Origin: Ianthella basta
Taxonomy: Eukaryota; Porifera; Demospongiae; Verongiida; Ianthellidae
Assembly: GCA_964019415.1 (NCBI GenBank)
Contig: OZ025868.1
Location: 16,408,030 to 16,472,029 of the forward strand
Reading direction: 5' to 3'
DNA length: 64,000 nucleotides
Shown here: positions 1-14,615 of the stretch, piece after piece
How positions within the stretch are numbered: position 1 is the stretch's first letter
Layout of the letters: each line of letters begins with the position of its first letter
Translations under genes and position numbers: made by a program
The notes under the pieces: model-generated
Told to the model about the DNA's origin: nothing
Databases searched by the model: none
Seen by the model: the letters and a program-made list of their open reading frames with translations, nothing else

Positions 1-201
1 AACATCGGCCTCTCCCACCACCGTGTGTCCCCAAGCGAGTTCCTCGTACAGTACAACAGCACAGTTCTCAAGATTTTCCTCAGTCAAACTTCCAAAGGCC
101 ACATTAACCTGGAGCCACTCCACACGCAGGGAGATGTTGATGTCTACCAGACCATTATTCGAGAAATCAGCAGCAAACTAGTGCAGCCCTCCGTGGTGTA
201 G
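1..201 (+). CDS. C-terminal end of a SIK/MARK-like Ser/Thr kinase; rest lies left of the window
   Basis: The first 198 bases are open in frame 1 and end at a TAG (199-201), giving a 66-residue tail that contains FLVQYNSTVLKI and VYQTIIREISSKLV. The same exon recurs at about 12390-12590, where it follows exons encoding a kinase C-lobe and a UBA-like domain, so I assign this tail to a SIK/MARK kinase. The short beta-like strand followed by a terminal amphipathic helix resembles the KA1-type tail of AMPK-related kinases, which is an inference. Unlike the copy at 12.4 kb, this one has no internal stop, so it is probably the end of the working gene. Splice structure upstream is outside the window. 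The kinase class is moderately sure and the KA1 label is weak. Confidence 0.55.
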   Translation, partial: NIGLSHHRVSPSEFLVQYNSTVLKIFLSQTSKGHINLEPLHTQGDVDVYQTIIREISSKLVQPSVV

Positions 202-638
202 CTACGTAGCTAGTACAGTGACCATATGCATGTACCCAATGTGCAAATTCCAAGGCCTCTCGTGTATTATATGCACTTGCAGTTTAAATTTGTTGCACGT
301 GATCGGGCGCCATTTGGAACGTATGCCGGAAGCTGTGGGCGTGGTAAGGCTGCCAGACATGCAGTGAAGTGCACGTGGTCGGGCGCGGGCGAGCCAGTGT
401 ACGTCCTCACATTCTGTGAAGTTGTGTTGGTGATCGGATCTGGTTTAGAAGCACCGTGGGTATAAGCGCACGCGCTGTGATCGTCACCCAAAGCGAAGTG
501 ATAGACTAGACCGGAAGTGTCGTTTCAAGTGGAATTGACAGGCGTCCAAAGGTGATCAAAGACAAGGTATGTGCATGTACGCCACCTTGATTGAGGATAT
601 TTGCGATTGATTAGGTAACACCATTTGACGGATTTCAG
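202..638 (+). promoter_or_regulatory. Intergenic promoter block and likely 5' exon of the ZU5-Death gene, copy 1
   Basis: This segment follows the kinase stop codon and matches 13410-13740 over most of its length, including GTTGCACGTGATCGGGCGCC and the stretch around AAGCGAAGTGATA. Both copies end in a good splice donor (near 567 here), which suggests a first, largely untranslated exon. No TATA box is obvious. The block was duplicated together with the kinase tail and probably drives the death-fold genes on both sides. Confidence 0.45.
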
Positions 639-1295
639 CAGGAGGGAGGCCCCTTGCCACAGCATTCCATTTTTGTGGCAGGCACTTTCAAAGATCAGCT
701 AGTGAAGGAAGGAAGGCATGACAAGGCCATCCATGATATTGACATGAGTTTGAAAGAATTGAAGGGAAAGCCATATTATAAGAATGAATTCCCTATACCC
801 TGCAGGCCCTTAACTGATTTGTATATTGTATATGTGAAGGACATCATCTAAACAGTTTTATGTAAATGCATGTATATATATAGTGCTGCTTTGGGCCAGC
901 CTGGGCCCTAGTGCTGTATGGCATGATGCACTCAAATATTGATTGATTGATTGATTGATTGATATAACTCCAACACATGGGATCGCATCGGTCAGCCATT
1001 TTATCTCATTAATTGTATGGCTGAGAAAGCAGATGACAAAGCGTGCATCAACTGTCAAAAATCACTTATCTGCATGCAGAAATCCAGCCGTCAATTGTAC
1101 TCCAAGCGTCAGCGTATTTGGTACTCCACTGTGGATGGAGCTATGGTGAGCATCATGTGTAGTGCATACATTAAAGGGTAGCATATAATTATGTCGATGT
1201 ATTTTGCTTTTCCTAGTTGAACCTTTGTCCCAGCCGCAAAGTGTGGACACTTGAGGATAGTACGTGCAGTGGAGAAGTGTCTGGCACACACAAGG
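639..1295 (+). CDS. Three putative upstream exons (639-833, 1080-1145, 1217-1295)
   Basis: Three open segments are flanked by AG and GT signals and keep phase: 195 bases, 66 bases, then 79 bases ending with one extra base. That extra base fits the two-base start of the ZU5 gene exon at 2842, so the series reads through into it. Encoded pieces include FKDQLVKEGRHDKAIHDID, YSKRQRIWYSTVDGAM and LCPSRKVWTLEDSTC. I do not recognise the family. They are absent from the second ZU5 unit, where similarity begins only at 28428. They could be the N-terminus of the ZU5-Death protein or remains of another gene; no start codon is assigned. Confidence 0.35.
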
Positions 1296-1411
1296 GTAAG
1301 TTTACACCAATGACTTGAGCCTCAAACAATCAGTAGCTTCTCCCTGCTATCTTCATGTCTCATTATTTACTTGGCTTGAAATGCCCCTGAAGTGAATACT
1401 TTTTTTTACAT

Positions 1412-1840
1412 ATATGTGAGCGGATTTGAGAAAAGGGACCATTTCGTGCTAAAATCGATTTTGAGTTAGTGGTACTGAGCCACAGCACAGTTGATGGACT
1501 CTCTGTTGCACTTTGTTGCGTTTCAATAGCTGCTCCCGTTCCCGAGTTACGCTCGCTCAAAGTACAAAAATACGCTCGGTGCAATTACGAGAAAACGGCC
1601 CGTAACCCTTCCGTTTTTGTATCCGTAAACATGGCGACGGCGTAACTAGTCTTCCTGGTTTGAAGCGCTGGAAAGGACTAGGCGTTTCAAACTTGGCCAG
1701 GATGTTGGGACTATACCACAGGTGCGTATGATGCAGTAATCTAACTTTACTGGAAACACGACTCGTTTGCGTGTTTTCGCCCGTACTGACACTTTATACA
1801 TAGCGCGAAATGGTCCCTTTTCTCAAATCCGCTCACATAT
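1412..1840. mobile_element. MITE with terminal inverted repeats of about 36 bp
   Basis: The left end ATATGTGAGCGGATTTGAG and the following AAAAGGGACCATTTCG are repeated in inverse orientation at 1805-1840. The 430-bp interior has no long reading frame. It lies inside a putative intron of the first ZU5 unit. Flanks are AT-rich and the target duplication is not clear. This is a non-autonomous DNA transposon of unassigned superfamily. Confidence 0.7.
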
Positions 1841-2581
1841 GTTTAAGTAGTAGGTCTTCCTCTTTGAAACTGCCTATCCTTTGTGTGTATGAAAATGGAT
1901 TCTTCATACCATTTAAAATTGAGTAAGCATAGCCAATAGGAGTTGCAGCTGTGGATGGTTAGTGAACTACACGCGGACACGCCCTACTCAAATCGCATTC
2001 CTACGTGATTGTGTACCCTGAGCATTGCTTTAATCTTCACTGTTGAGCAATGGTAGCCACACAAACTAAGGCACGATTGTCTGCAAACGTGCACACACAA
2101 GCAGAAAGGCTGACAAGTACATAGCAGGTGGTTTCTCACTCTATTGCTTAGCTAGCTTGCTAACACACGAAACAAGCTCGTAGTGCTTGAGAAATGCGCT
2201 TGTACTCACATGTAGCTGACATCAAGGCCTTCACTCGGCTTCCGACGTGGTGTTACTTGGAAACGGCCAACACAAAGCTACTTCAAGGGCAGTTTTCTCT
2301 GACCATCTACCCATCTCTGCCCTAAACCTCCGTATGTTGCCTGGTTCAACACTGGATACTAGTCACATACGCACCGATAGCTTGGCAGCTTATGCTACTA
2401 CTGTTTCAGCAGCTGTTTGTAATGACCATAATGTATGTAGTCCCACAACTCATACACACTGGTTATATACATGTAGTACAGTAGCTACAGTCACTGTATC
2501 ATTTATATGGGAAACTCAGTAAAGTACTTAAATAGGACAGCCATACTGTTTTCGTCATTAGTAGATGAGATGTGTAGCCCT

Positions 2582-2720
2582 GTAGGTGAATAGTTTGTGG
2601 GCAATACATAGCAGATTATTCAACAACTGAATGCAGGACGTTTCGGCCCGAAGGTCTTCGTCAGCTGCATACAAAACGTTTTGTATGCAGCTGATGAAAG
2701 CCCACAAACTATTTGCCTAC
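2582..2720. mobile_element. Small foldback element
   Basis: GTAGGTGAATAGTTTGTGGGC at the left end is mirrored by GCCCACAAACTATTTGCCTAC at the right. The centre holds the palindrome GCATACAAAACGTTTTGTATGC. It also contains ACGTTTCGGCC followed by GTCTTCGTCAG, a motif pair resembling that in the foldback at 33544-33744. It is missing from the matching place in the second unit (about 29060), so it inserted after the duplication or was lost there. Confidence 0.65.
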
Positions 2721-2841
2721 ATTGAACAACGTAGCAATGAGCCTCTTCTTCTACATGTGCAGTCTTAGTACTTATGTATGTTTAATTGATTCTCTTGCAT
2801 CCAACCCATCCAATGTGTCATGCTCTGAATTATGAATGCAG

Positions 2842-5800
2842 TACTCCAATTGGCATTTCCTTTGCAAGTCTTCAATGATTCCCCTCCCAAGACAGAAGTT
2901 ACGGCTCAGGAGGTAAGGCTGTTGCATGCACTAACTGTGGACTGTCATATTGTTCATCATTCCTTAAACTCTCCTTAGGTCTCCAGTGTGCCAACTGTTC
3001 CAATAGAGAGAGAAGACACGTCTAACATTGAGAGTGAGTGTAGTGATTGGTCACATGATTTGAACTCAGCAGACCGCCATGGGGCTAGTAGGCTGCATGT
3101 ACCTATGTATATGATTGTGTGACTATCTGTCTGTTACAGTTCATGAAGCTGCTCTGAAGGATCTCTGCTGGATCCCATTTGACATCAAGACTATATCAAT
3201 GAATGCCAAAGGTGGCATCTTTTGCTTGCAGCCAACCAGTGGAGAGTTGGGAGGGAACAAAGATGATACCATTTTTGTGGAGGTGCCGCCCAATGCAGTT
3301 GATACTTCTGCTGATGTGGAGATGCACTATGCTGTCATCCCCAATGGTCCTTTCACACTACCAGAGGGCTACCAGTTCGGCAGTATGGTGGTGTACATCT
3401 ACTATGATGGTCATCGTGTCACCAAGCCCCTCAGACTCCACCTCCCTCATTGGTACGGTGGTAGAGACCATGTCCAGGATGGTCTGTCTTTTGCCATGGC
3501 TCCCCACTCCCTCAAAGAAGGAAAGAGAGGGTATCATTTTGAGATGATTAAGGGAGGTAATATTCTTCAGCACCAGCACCGGGGGACCTTGGACATCAAT
3601 GGTCACAGTTCCTTATTTACAGTAGCGTTTGAGAAAGGGGCTTCTTCACGGTACCTAGCTACACAGTGGGAGCGGCGACTTGCTAGTGAGACCCGTACCA
3701 AGATTGTGATAACTTACCACATTGGTGTGTGGCTGGAGGTATGTGTTAAAATCTGCATTGTTGTATAACAGTAAATGGTATGAAGTATGTATGACTCTAA
3801 TGGAGTAGCGGTGTATTGTGTTGCTTCTTGCCCTTGTAGATTTTGGAAGAGTACTGGAAGAATAGACTGGATTGGGTAATGAATGAGGATTTACATGTTC
3901 CTTTTGAGTTTAAATGGCCATTGGGGTCATCGAGGAATAGGGTTGGTGGGAAACTGTCTAAGGGAGAAGGACGGGGATGGTCTGCCGAATTTGTTGGAGC
4001 ATTAACAGTAAGTTTGTGTGTAAAGAGATTGAGTCAAGATTGCTTAAAGGTTATTTGCATATCGTATGGCGATTGCGCTATCCTGTAGTTAAGGATAGGG
4101 CTAACAAGTATGATATAGGCCATAAAAAAACCAAAGGAGGTTCATTATCATATCATACCTCACAATCACTATAGTCAGCATCATTGTATAGAGCAATACT
4201 TCAGAATGTATACAGAAATTGATGGGTTAAAATTGACATCACGAGCAAACTAGAATGAAATAACTGCTAAAATTGGCATCATGAGCAAAATAGCATAAGT
4301 ATGCAGCAGCAAATGTAAAACAGCACAAATAAGATGAGTGGATGAGAAGCAGTTCTACTTCAGCTGCACTGTGATGTTCACTGTGCAGCTCTCCATCTTA
4401 ATGACTTGTGAAGCTAGTTGCAGACCGTCAGCCATGTTTTCAGCCATGCTTCCCTTTGTTGCACTTCAGCTAATGGCTCCCTTTTTGTTTCAGCGGCTGC
4501 CAGGTTCTCTTCATACGCTTGCTCTTTCTGAGCCAAAACACCACAGATGACTTGCTGCTGCTTTGTGGTTGTTCTCTTGAACGCTTGAACTCCTTTGCTG
4601 CTCAGATGACCAGATCTCTCCATGATGAACTTTTCAGGTACTCCTGAATTGTACATGCGAGAGATGCCTGTTGTTCGAAGGCTGTGGTTGCTCTTCCCAG
4701 TTGGGTCAATTCCAGCCGAAGAAAACAAGGATTTCAATTTTGATTGAAGGATGTTGTGTCCAAAGGTACATCAGTGTACCATGGCCCTGTTGATGGAGGC
4801 AAACCCTTGAAATTCTTGGGCTTGCAGTAAAATATATCTTTTGTTACTGCTGTTGGTGGCAATTTGGAGACAAATTTCTGGAGAAGAGCGTAGTGATACC
4901 GTGATACTGAATCTTTTTGGGCAAATTGGGTGATGCTTTTGTTGTCTAGGTTGAGCTGTATATCGGGCTGTATATCAGCCTTGGGTCGATATTTTCCGCA
5001 ATCAACCTCCTTACCATACATTATATATTACATATTGAGTGCACTTATCAGGGTGTGTCATAATTATAGCTTTTATTCTGATGTATAATGTAATACTGCT
5101 GTGGCTGTTGTCAACTGCATGAAAGAAAGCTAATACTGGAAGTTGGGGAAGCAGCATTGAAAAATGCCTAATCCTCCTTGGACCAATTTCTGCAGGTTAA
5201 TGAAGATGATGTAGATTTTCGCAAACGATGCAAGACCAAGGAGGAGCTGGAAGATTGGGTTACTAAAAATGTCTACCCACCAGCACTCAACTGTGTAGTG
5301 CGCTATAGCAGACCTCCTGACTTTGGGACAGCAAGTTTGGAAAAACTGACAATTAAGATGACTGGAACAGATAGGCCCATTTCCTTTTGTGTCAAAGTAT
5401 ACGACACTGGTGGTGAGTGTGTGTGTTGCATTTACAAAGGCCTATAGGGAAGGTTGTACTCTACTTTCCCTAGGCCTGTTGCACTTATTACATTTACTCA
5501 ACTTGGACATAACTGTAAGAAGTGCAATGTATCATAATTCCTTTTGTCCGTAATGTTATGACCACATGTAACCTAATTATAAGAGGTGTACACACCTTTC
5601 ACTTGTGGTACTGTTTGTTTGCAGTGACTAGCTCCATTGGCAAACAGGGGCATTTATTGTGTGTGCACTGCTGGTGTAGTCACACTTAATGGTCTGCAGA
5701 GGTGAAAGGGTTACTAATTGAAAGTTGTACAGTGGTAGCATAACAAAGATCGACATCATTACCTACAACGGCAGCTGCTTGAGTAGCTTGCAGTCATTGC

Positions 5801-8800
5801 TAGAGTGAGACAGTTAATGTTGATTGGAGGAATTAGCAAACAACTACCACTGGGCAGTGTCCAATGTCATACCGTATAATTTCTAATATAGGCGCCGCTC
5901 CAATTAAAGCGCCCCTAAGGCATACCCTATTTTTCCCGTTCCAATTGTAAGCGCCCTTGGGCATTGGAAATAATATCAGGCAGCGCCTAAATTATTGGAG
6001 CGGAATATATTATTCTGCACTATACCGCATGTGCTGAACGTGAGACAGCGAAATGGCAGCCCTGATGGAATACTTCAACCGCATCGCTGCTTCATTTACA
6101 TCCACATAACGTGGGAAGAAGATGGTTAAGCGGGTCAAGGGACCAGTGGGGAGACCAAGGAAGCATCCACTGGAACTGAGTGGCACAGGCTGACAAGAAA
6201 GACGTCCAGGTGGCACCTGTATTTGCTGATAGCGAGGAGCCCACAAGTGCCAAATCTAGTCGATGCCAGTACACTGCGAAACAAAAGCAGTGTGCTGTTC
6301 TGTACGCAGGCGCTCAAAAGTACTATTCTGCTCTAATACACGTGCTAGGCGCCCTTCTAATTGAAGCACCCCTTGGTCATTGCATATTTGGCCGTTCTAA
6401 TAAGAAGTGCCTTTCAGCGCTGGAATTATTTTTGAAGGGCGCCTATATTAGAAACTATACAGTACCTCCTGTACATGTGGTCTGCACCACATTTGGGCAT
6501 GTGATGGTGTACATAATAATTAGGAGTGTTTTAAGTATATACTCTGTGAAGCGTACAGTGTGTATGTACTGTATATCAGTAGGTCATAATTGTGTGTACT
6601 ACCTGAATGCCCGCCTTACGGGTGGGTCCCCAGGATAACGTTTGAAATTTGAGCGTTTAACCAATCAGAACTGTCCATTTAATTGGGAGCATTCCGTAGA
6701 CTCGTTCCGTAAAACTCCGTACGTACAGAATATACTTATGTTAATCCATTTCGTTTAAAGGAGTTCAGCGTCAAAGGCACTAACCACCTTAGGTCACCCC
6801 CCGTATTGCCGTGATATACTCTTGCAAGTTTGGTGAAGATTGGTGAAAAGTTGAAGGAGGAGTTTGTGCACAACAAAACGCGATCTTTTTTCTATCTCTT
6901 AGATATGACAGCGACAGTAAAAGTGACAAGAACACAGACGGAACGACCTTAAACCAAATTTAGGCTCAGCGAGGTTGCTCACAGTCCCCCTCTTCGTAAT
7001 CCTACCAAGTTTCGTGACATTTCGTTCAGAATTGAAGGAGATTATCCCGAACAACGAAAATGTGCGTTACGTTTATTATAATAAGATACATGGAATGCTG
7101 CCACCAGAAAATAGAAGTGTGTCGTTTTGTTCCACTTTGCTACAGTTGATTCTTCGAGATGTACACAGTCTATACAAACTGATCCAGCACCTCCCAATGC
7201 AGCTGTGACAAGTAAGACCTAACTGCATGTGTGAGCGTGCCTAATGCTAGAGAATGAGTCTGTTTATCTCAAGTATTCATCCTCTCCTCATGTGTTTGAT
7301 GTAAAGCAAGCAGTGTGTGTGATCCGTGTATGAAGTCATTGTATACGTGTGTCTTTAATCACAGATAGCATCAATGGTGCTGATGTCCAGGCAGAAACAA
7401 ACGGCCATGAGGGAACATCACACATGGACTGGGTTGATGGTGTGAATCGGCCTTTGAACATTGTCAGGACAGCCACTATTGATAGAAGTGGGATTGAAGC
7501 TGTGCTGAACGGCGAATCTTCCCAGCAAAGAGCCAGTGCCCCACAATCTCACCAGGTAAGTGTGCAGTGTTGTGTGTTGAGTGAAGGTGCTGTGTGGTGT
7601 GCTGTCTGGAGGAGGCAAGTGTTGCTCTCCTGTCATGTGTGCTTGTGTTTGTGCTGCCTCCTCTTGTCTTCCTTTCCCCCTTCCTCCCCTCCTCCTACCC
7701 TCTAATACCCCTCACCTCCTCTGTATCTCTTTTGTTTCCCTTATGCTCTCAGGTCTCTCCCCAGCTGGCCAGCTCCTCAAGGTCTCTTGTTCACATTGAG
7801 AGGACAGCAGAGCTGAGTTGGCCATTGGCAAAGCGGAGGAGGACATCAGATGAAGAAGGTACAAGGACTGTGTTCAGTTGGTGATCTATTTGCCCAAGTA
7901 ATGTGTCATCACCTCCAATTGTTGCTCATCCTCCAGGTGTGCCTTGTCAGAGGAAGCGGTCCCCAGAGAGTGACACTCAAGACCATCCACCGGCTAAGAC
8001 AGTAGCTGGATGTGGCTTGACTGCTAGTGGAAGAATTGTAGAGGCTGTGAGTGTCCCCACTTCTGCTCCAGTTATGATTGGAGGAGCAGTTGCTACAGAG
8101 AGTCCACCCGTCTGTGAAGGTGAGCTGTGTGGAGTGTCTTCTCCTTCAGTGAGGCTGGCATGGAATGCTATTCTCTAAGGAGTGTTATGTGGAATACGGA
8201 TCACTAGTTGTGAGTGTGTGTCACCTAAATAGCACCTATACCTAACTACTTACTGTGGCAGAAGGGACAGTGTGCTACAGAGTGCAAGTGATGCATAGGA
8301 ATACTCTAGGGAATTGTCACTTTGTACAGCATGCAAACAGCAGTTCCTGAGCATTCAACCATCCTCACTGCTACATAGGCTAACTGCCAAGCTTACGGTT
8401 TAAGGTGTGTGTTAATAATTAAGTTAAAAGTAACTGAATAGTCTACCTGGGGACTGACAAGCTTCTTCTTTGTGAGATTCCATCAGAATATTAAACAGCT
8501 GAAAATTGTTAGCCTGTAGTAAATTTTGAATGTGAGGTTTAATACCACAAGACCAACAACAAAGCAAGCCACACTCTAGTGTGTGTGCACACTAGAGTGT
8601 GGCTTGACTTGTCTCAACGCATGCAGGAGTAGATTAATTTGTAAATTTTCGGTGTGTTGAGCTGTATGCACATGGCTGCAGTGTTTGACCCCTCACACAT
8701 CCCTCCTTCCATTCCACAGCTGTACATGTCCCACCACCTGGTGGAGCTGCTGGTGGACAAGTGACCAGTATACAGGATGTAGCCCACGCATCTGGTAAGG

Positions 8801-9139
8801 ACATTGAATACAGTGACTTGTTGTTATCATAAGATGTTCACATTGTTGTGTTATATGACAGATGTGATAGAGGCCCTTGGGGGGAAAGCTGATTCAAAGT
8901 GGAGACATTTTGGCACTTTTCTTCGTTTTAAGCTCTCACTGTTGGACACAATTCAGAGTGACAATAGCAAGAGTGTCACTGACTGTATGCTAGACCTGGT
9001 TACCAAGTGGGTGGACAAGTATGAAGGAAGTGGTGATCTCCCTCGCACATGGCAGACAGTGGTGGAGGCAGTGAGGAAATTGAAGGATAGGAAACTGGCA
9101 GAGGAATTGGCAAAGACGTATGGAGTGAGCAGTAAGTGA
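2842..9139 (+). CDS. ZU5 and Death domain protein
   Basis: Eleven exons keep one frame: 2842-2912, 2979-3033, 3140-3738, 3840-4007, 5196-5412, 7146-7211, 7365-7555, 7753-7858, 7937-8119, 8720-8794 and 8862-9139, for 668 residues after the split codon at the start. Exon 3 encodes a ZU5-like domain (GGIFCLQP, then IFVEVPPNAVDTSADVEMHY, FGSMVVYIYYDG, LRLHLPHWYGG). The region coded by 5196-5412 is conserved in the paralog but not recognised. A Ser/Pro-rich linker follows with a basic run (AKRRRTSDEE) that could be a nuclear signal. The last exon is a Death domain (KWRHFGTFLRF, LVTKWVDKY, TWQTVVEAVRKL), ending at TGA 9137-9139. ZU5-Death proteins usually act as cytoplasmic adaptors in apoptosis or innate signalling. 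The true start is unknown and may include the exons at 639-1295. Confidence 0.75.
4414..5021 (-). mobile_element. Crypton-type tyrosine recombinase fragment
   Basis: The minus strand of this intron encodes two adjacent pieces. One contains NHSLRTTGISRMYNSG, MERSGHLSSKG and FKRTTTKQQQ, the C-terminal part of a tyrosine recombinase like those of Cryptons and their domesticated kin (KIAA1958/ZMYM, DUF3504). The other contains CKPKNFKGLPPSTGPWYTD. The element is truncated and no longer codes a whole protein. The same fragment occurs at 30702-31130, so it predates the duplication. Confidence 0.65.
5874..6460. mobile_element. MITE-like DNA transposon remnant with coding traces
   Basis: GTATAATTTCTAATATAGGC near 5874 and its inverse near 6440-6460 form terminal repeats beginning with GTATA. 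The interior carries traces of protein: an AT-hook-like VGRPRKHPLE near 6135-6170, and RCQYTAKQKQCAVLYA near 6270-6300, which resembles a helix-turn-helix transposase N-terminus. A partial relative lies at 17695-17772. It is absent at the matching place in unit 2 (about 35060). Confidence 0.5.
6599..7086 (-). mobile_element. Non-autonomous Helitron, copy 1
   Basis: Read on the minus strand, the element starts TCTTATTATAATAAACG, and ends with a GC-rich hairpin (CCCGTAAGGCGGG) followed by ATTCAGGTAG, close to the Helitron CTRR end. It sits between an A and a T with no target duplication. The paralogous intron in unit 2 reads GTGTGTATACATGGAA at about 35215-35225, the exact empty site. The sister copy at 20311-20795 ends in a canonical CTAG. 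Confidence 0.75.
8566..8605. repeat. 18-bp perfect hairpin in the intron before the last two exons
   Basis: AAGCCACACTCTAGTGTG and its inverse complement are separated by TGTG. The hairpin lies between exons 7937-8119 and 8720-8794. Other hairpins, of different sequence, lie at the equivalent place in the ankyrin gene (27893-27980). Confidence 0.8.
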
Positions 9140-12590
<3,451 letters not shown>

Positions 12591-12700
12591 GTAGCTAGCT
12601 AGTACAGTGACCATATGCATGTACCCAATGTGCAAATTCCTCTCATGCATTTTATAGTTGCATGCACAAAAATTTGTGTCATAGATCAAGGAGGGGTTTA

Positions 12701-12767
12701 GTCTCGTCCCCAGCCCACTTCCGGGCGCCATTTTGCAATGGCGGCCGGAAGTGGGCTGGGGCGAGAC
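12701..12767. mobile_element. Foldback MITE of the TA-GTCTCG family
   Basis: GTCTCGTCCCCAGCCCACTT pairs with AAGTGGGCTGGGGCGAGAC, flanked on both sides by TA. It is 67 bp and almost wholly palindromic. It separates the kinase tail from the second promoter block. Confidence 0.7.
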
Positions 12768-13409
12768 TATAGGAGGGGTTGGCAGGGCCTCGTACTGCAT
12801 TCGCCCCCCTGGTATGACCCGTACGTATGTAGCCAAGGAGCTATATATACGGTGGATTGGGCTTAATTGTCGGACTGCTTTCACAATTGCAACGTTTCTT
12901 GAGGATTGCCAGCACGCGTAAGTCATTTCTAGCATCCCTGCTGTCGAGTGTAACAAATTGTGTACAGAACCAAGACGATTGCATGGACGTGGCTGCCGAT
13001 TGCACTCCAATTGCAGTAGCAGTCAACCTAACAGTCTTACAGTCTTGAAGTGATCGATGAGGACTCGCTACCAGCTTCTAAGGAGTAACTTCCACAGGAG
13101 CACTTGCTCAGTACTCCAGATTAGGCTCGATCTGTCTCGTAGCCAGCATCAGCGAACACTCGTACACCGGCGTTGTAAAATGCTTGCAAAACCTACTTAG
13201 ATGCTGGGGAAGGGCGGGTAAGGGTCCATTTTCTGATAGCCCTTGTCCAACTGTGTGCTCAGAAGCAAGGAAACAAGCGATGCAACGTGTTTCTCGCAAT
13301 TTGTCTGCTTTTAGCTAGTATAGGGAAAATACACAGTAAAGAGCAGCCGCGTCGGCCATTTTTCGAAGGCACGTGACCTTGACCGACCCCCTTGGGGTTA
13401 GTGGTGTGA
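12768..13409. other. Insertion between kinase tail and promoter copy 2; no gene seen
   Basis: In unit 1 the sequence after the kinase stop runs straight into the GTTGCACGTG block within about 90 bases. Here more than 700 extra bases intervene. I see no convincing coding exon, RNA gene or long repeat in them. Confidence 0.5.
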
Positions 13410-13740
13410 TGCAGTTTAAATTTGTTGCACGTGATCGGGCGCCATTTGGAATGTATGCCGGAAGCTGTGGCAGACGGTCAAGTAGTCGGGCGAGGCAGTA
13501 TACGTCCTCACTGTGAAGTTTGTGTTGGTCGTCAGATCTGGTTTAGAAGCACCACGTGGGTATAAGCGCACGCGTTGTGATCGTCACCCAAAGCGAAGTG
13601 ATATACTAGACCGGACGTGTCGTTTCAGTGGAATTGACAGGCGTCCTAAGGTGAGCGAAGACATAAGGTATGTGGATGTACGCGACCTTGATTGAGGGTA
13701 TTTGCGATTTATTGGGTAACACCATTTAACGAATTGATTC
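13410..13740 (+). promoter_or_regulatory. Promoter block copy 2, with likely 5' exon ending near 13665
   Basis: It matches 285-635, including GTTGCACGTGATCGGGCGCC, AAGCGAAGTGATA and a splice donor (AAG then GTATGTGG). It would once have fed the second ZU5 gene. The ankyrin-Death gene now lies between, so it may drive that gene instead, through an 8-kb first intron. That is inference. Confidence 0.45.
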
Positions 13741-14607
13741 TCTTGATATATTGAAGTGTAGTCATTTGCCTACGTGTTAAGGTGTGCAGCTGTCGCAGGG
13801 CTGGGGAAGCAATTTTTTGTTACTCAGGCCGACGTTCGTGGACACTGAGATGCTAGGGGGTCTGGGGGCATGCCCCCCTAGGAACCTTTTGCATTTTAGT
13901 CCTACTGATTGATTGTGATGCAATCTGAGAAGCAAATAATCACATTTCTGAAACAATGTATTTAGACTCTAATGTTTTCTCAATAACATATAGGGTAGGA
14001 CGTAGTTAGGTAGCTATGGCTATCCTTGGATAGATATAGCTACCTAGTTATTCATCAGTGCTAGCTAACCAGCAGACAAGTTGTTAGGTGATAAAAGGTC
14101 AGATGTTCAACATTATGTAATATGCAATATGCAGAATAAGCAGACAAGAGCTTTCTCTATGCAAACTTTTGTAAGAAACATTGCACCTTGCTTGGAGGTC
14201 TTTGCGCGCAATAAACAAAAAAGCATTTTGTCCTTGGCTTGGTCATAATGGAGCCAGTGCCACGTCTTGAACTATCCAGGCTGAAATGCTCTACAGCGGT
14301 GTGAAGTAAAATCTACAATCATGCAAAGAAGTTTCTGGCCTCAAGTGAGGATTGTCTAAATTTCTTCTTTGGAAAGTCAAATGAGGTTGGCTGATTCGGC
14401 TCCTCGCCAACATCAGGCAATGCTGCCATTGCATCGGAGGACAAGGTGGACGACAATGTGGACAACACCATTTTACAGACACATGTTGAGTGAGACTATT
14501 GTGCAATAGTGATTCGACTGGGCTACGCATGGTTTGTAATACTTGTGGGTGTTTTAACTTTGATTTTGTCTGTTAGACAAGCTCAAGGGCTTCCCTTGGC
14601 CCTATAT
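13741..14607. other. No gene or clear element seen
   Basis: AT-rich non-coding sequence. A short palindrome GGGGGCATGCCCCC lies near 13863-13877. No reading frame has exon-like flanks or family similarity. Confidence 0.5.
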
Positions 14608-14615
14608 TGTGATTA

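Larger units (their letters stand above)
1922..8175 (+). repeat. Segmental duplication, copy 1 (ZU5 gene body)
   Basis: From GAGTAAGCATAGC onward the sequence aligns with 28428-36300, exon for exon and intron for intron, apart from insertions. Copy 1 alone carries a foldback at 2582, an insertion of about 180 bp near 5655-5815, a MITE at 5874 and a Helitron at 6599. Copy 2 alone carries a LINE. Similarity stops just after the exon ending at 8119, before the final death-fold exons, which differ between the copies. Confidence 0.85.

Noticed and set aside
5622-5712. Possible extra exon TSSIGKQGHLL in the ZU5-Death gene
   Set aside because: The acceptor-like CAG is conserved in both units, but the exon would lack a usable donor in unit 2 and skipping it keeps the frame from 5412 to 7146.
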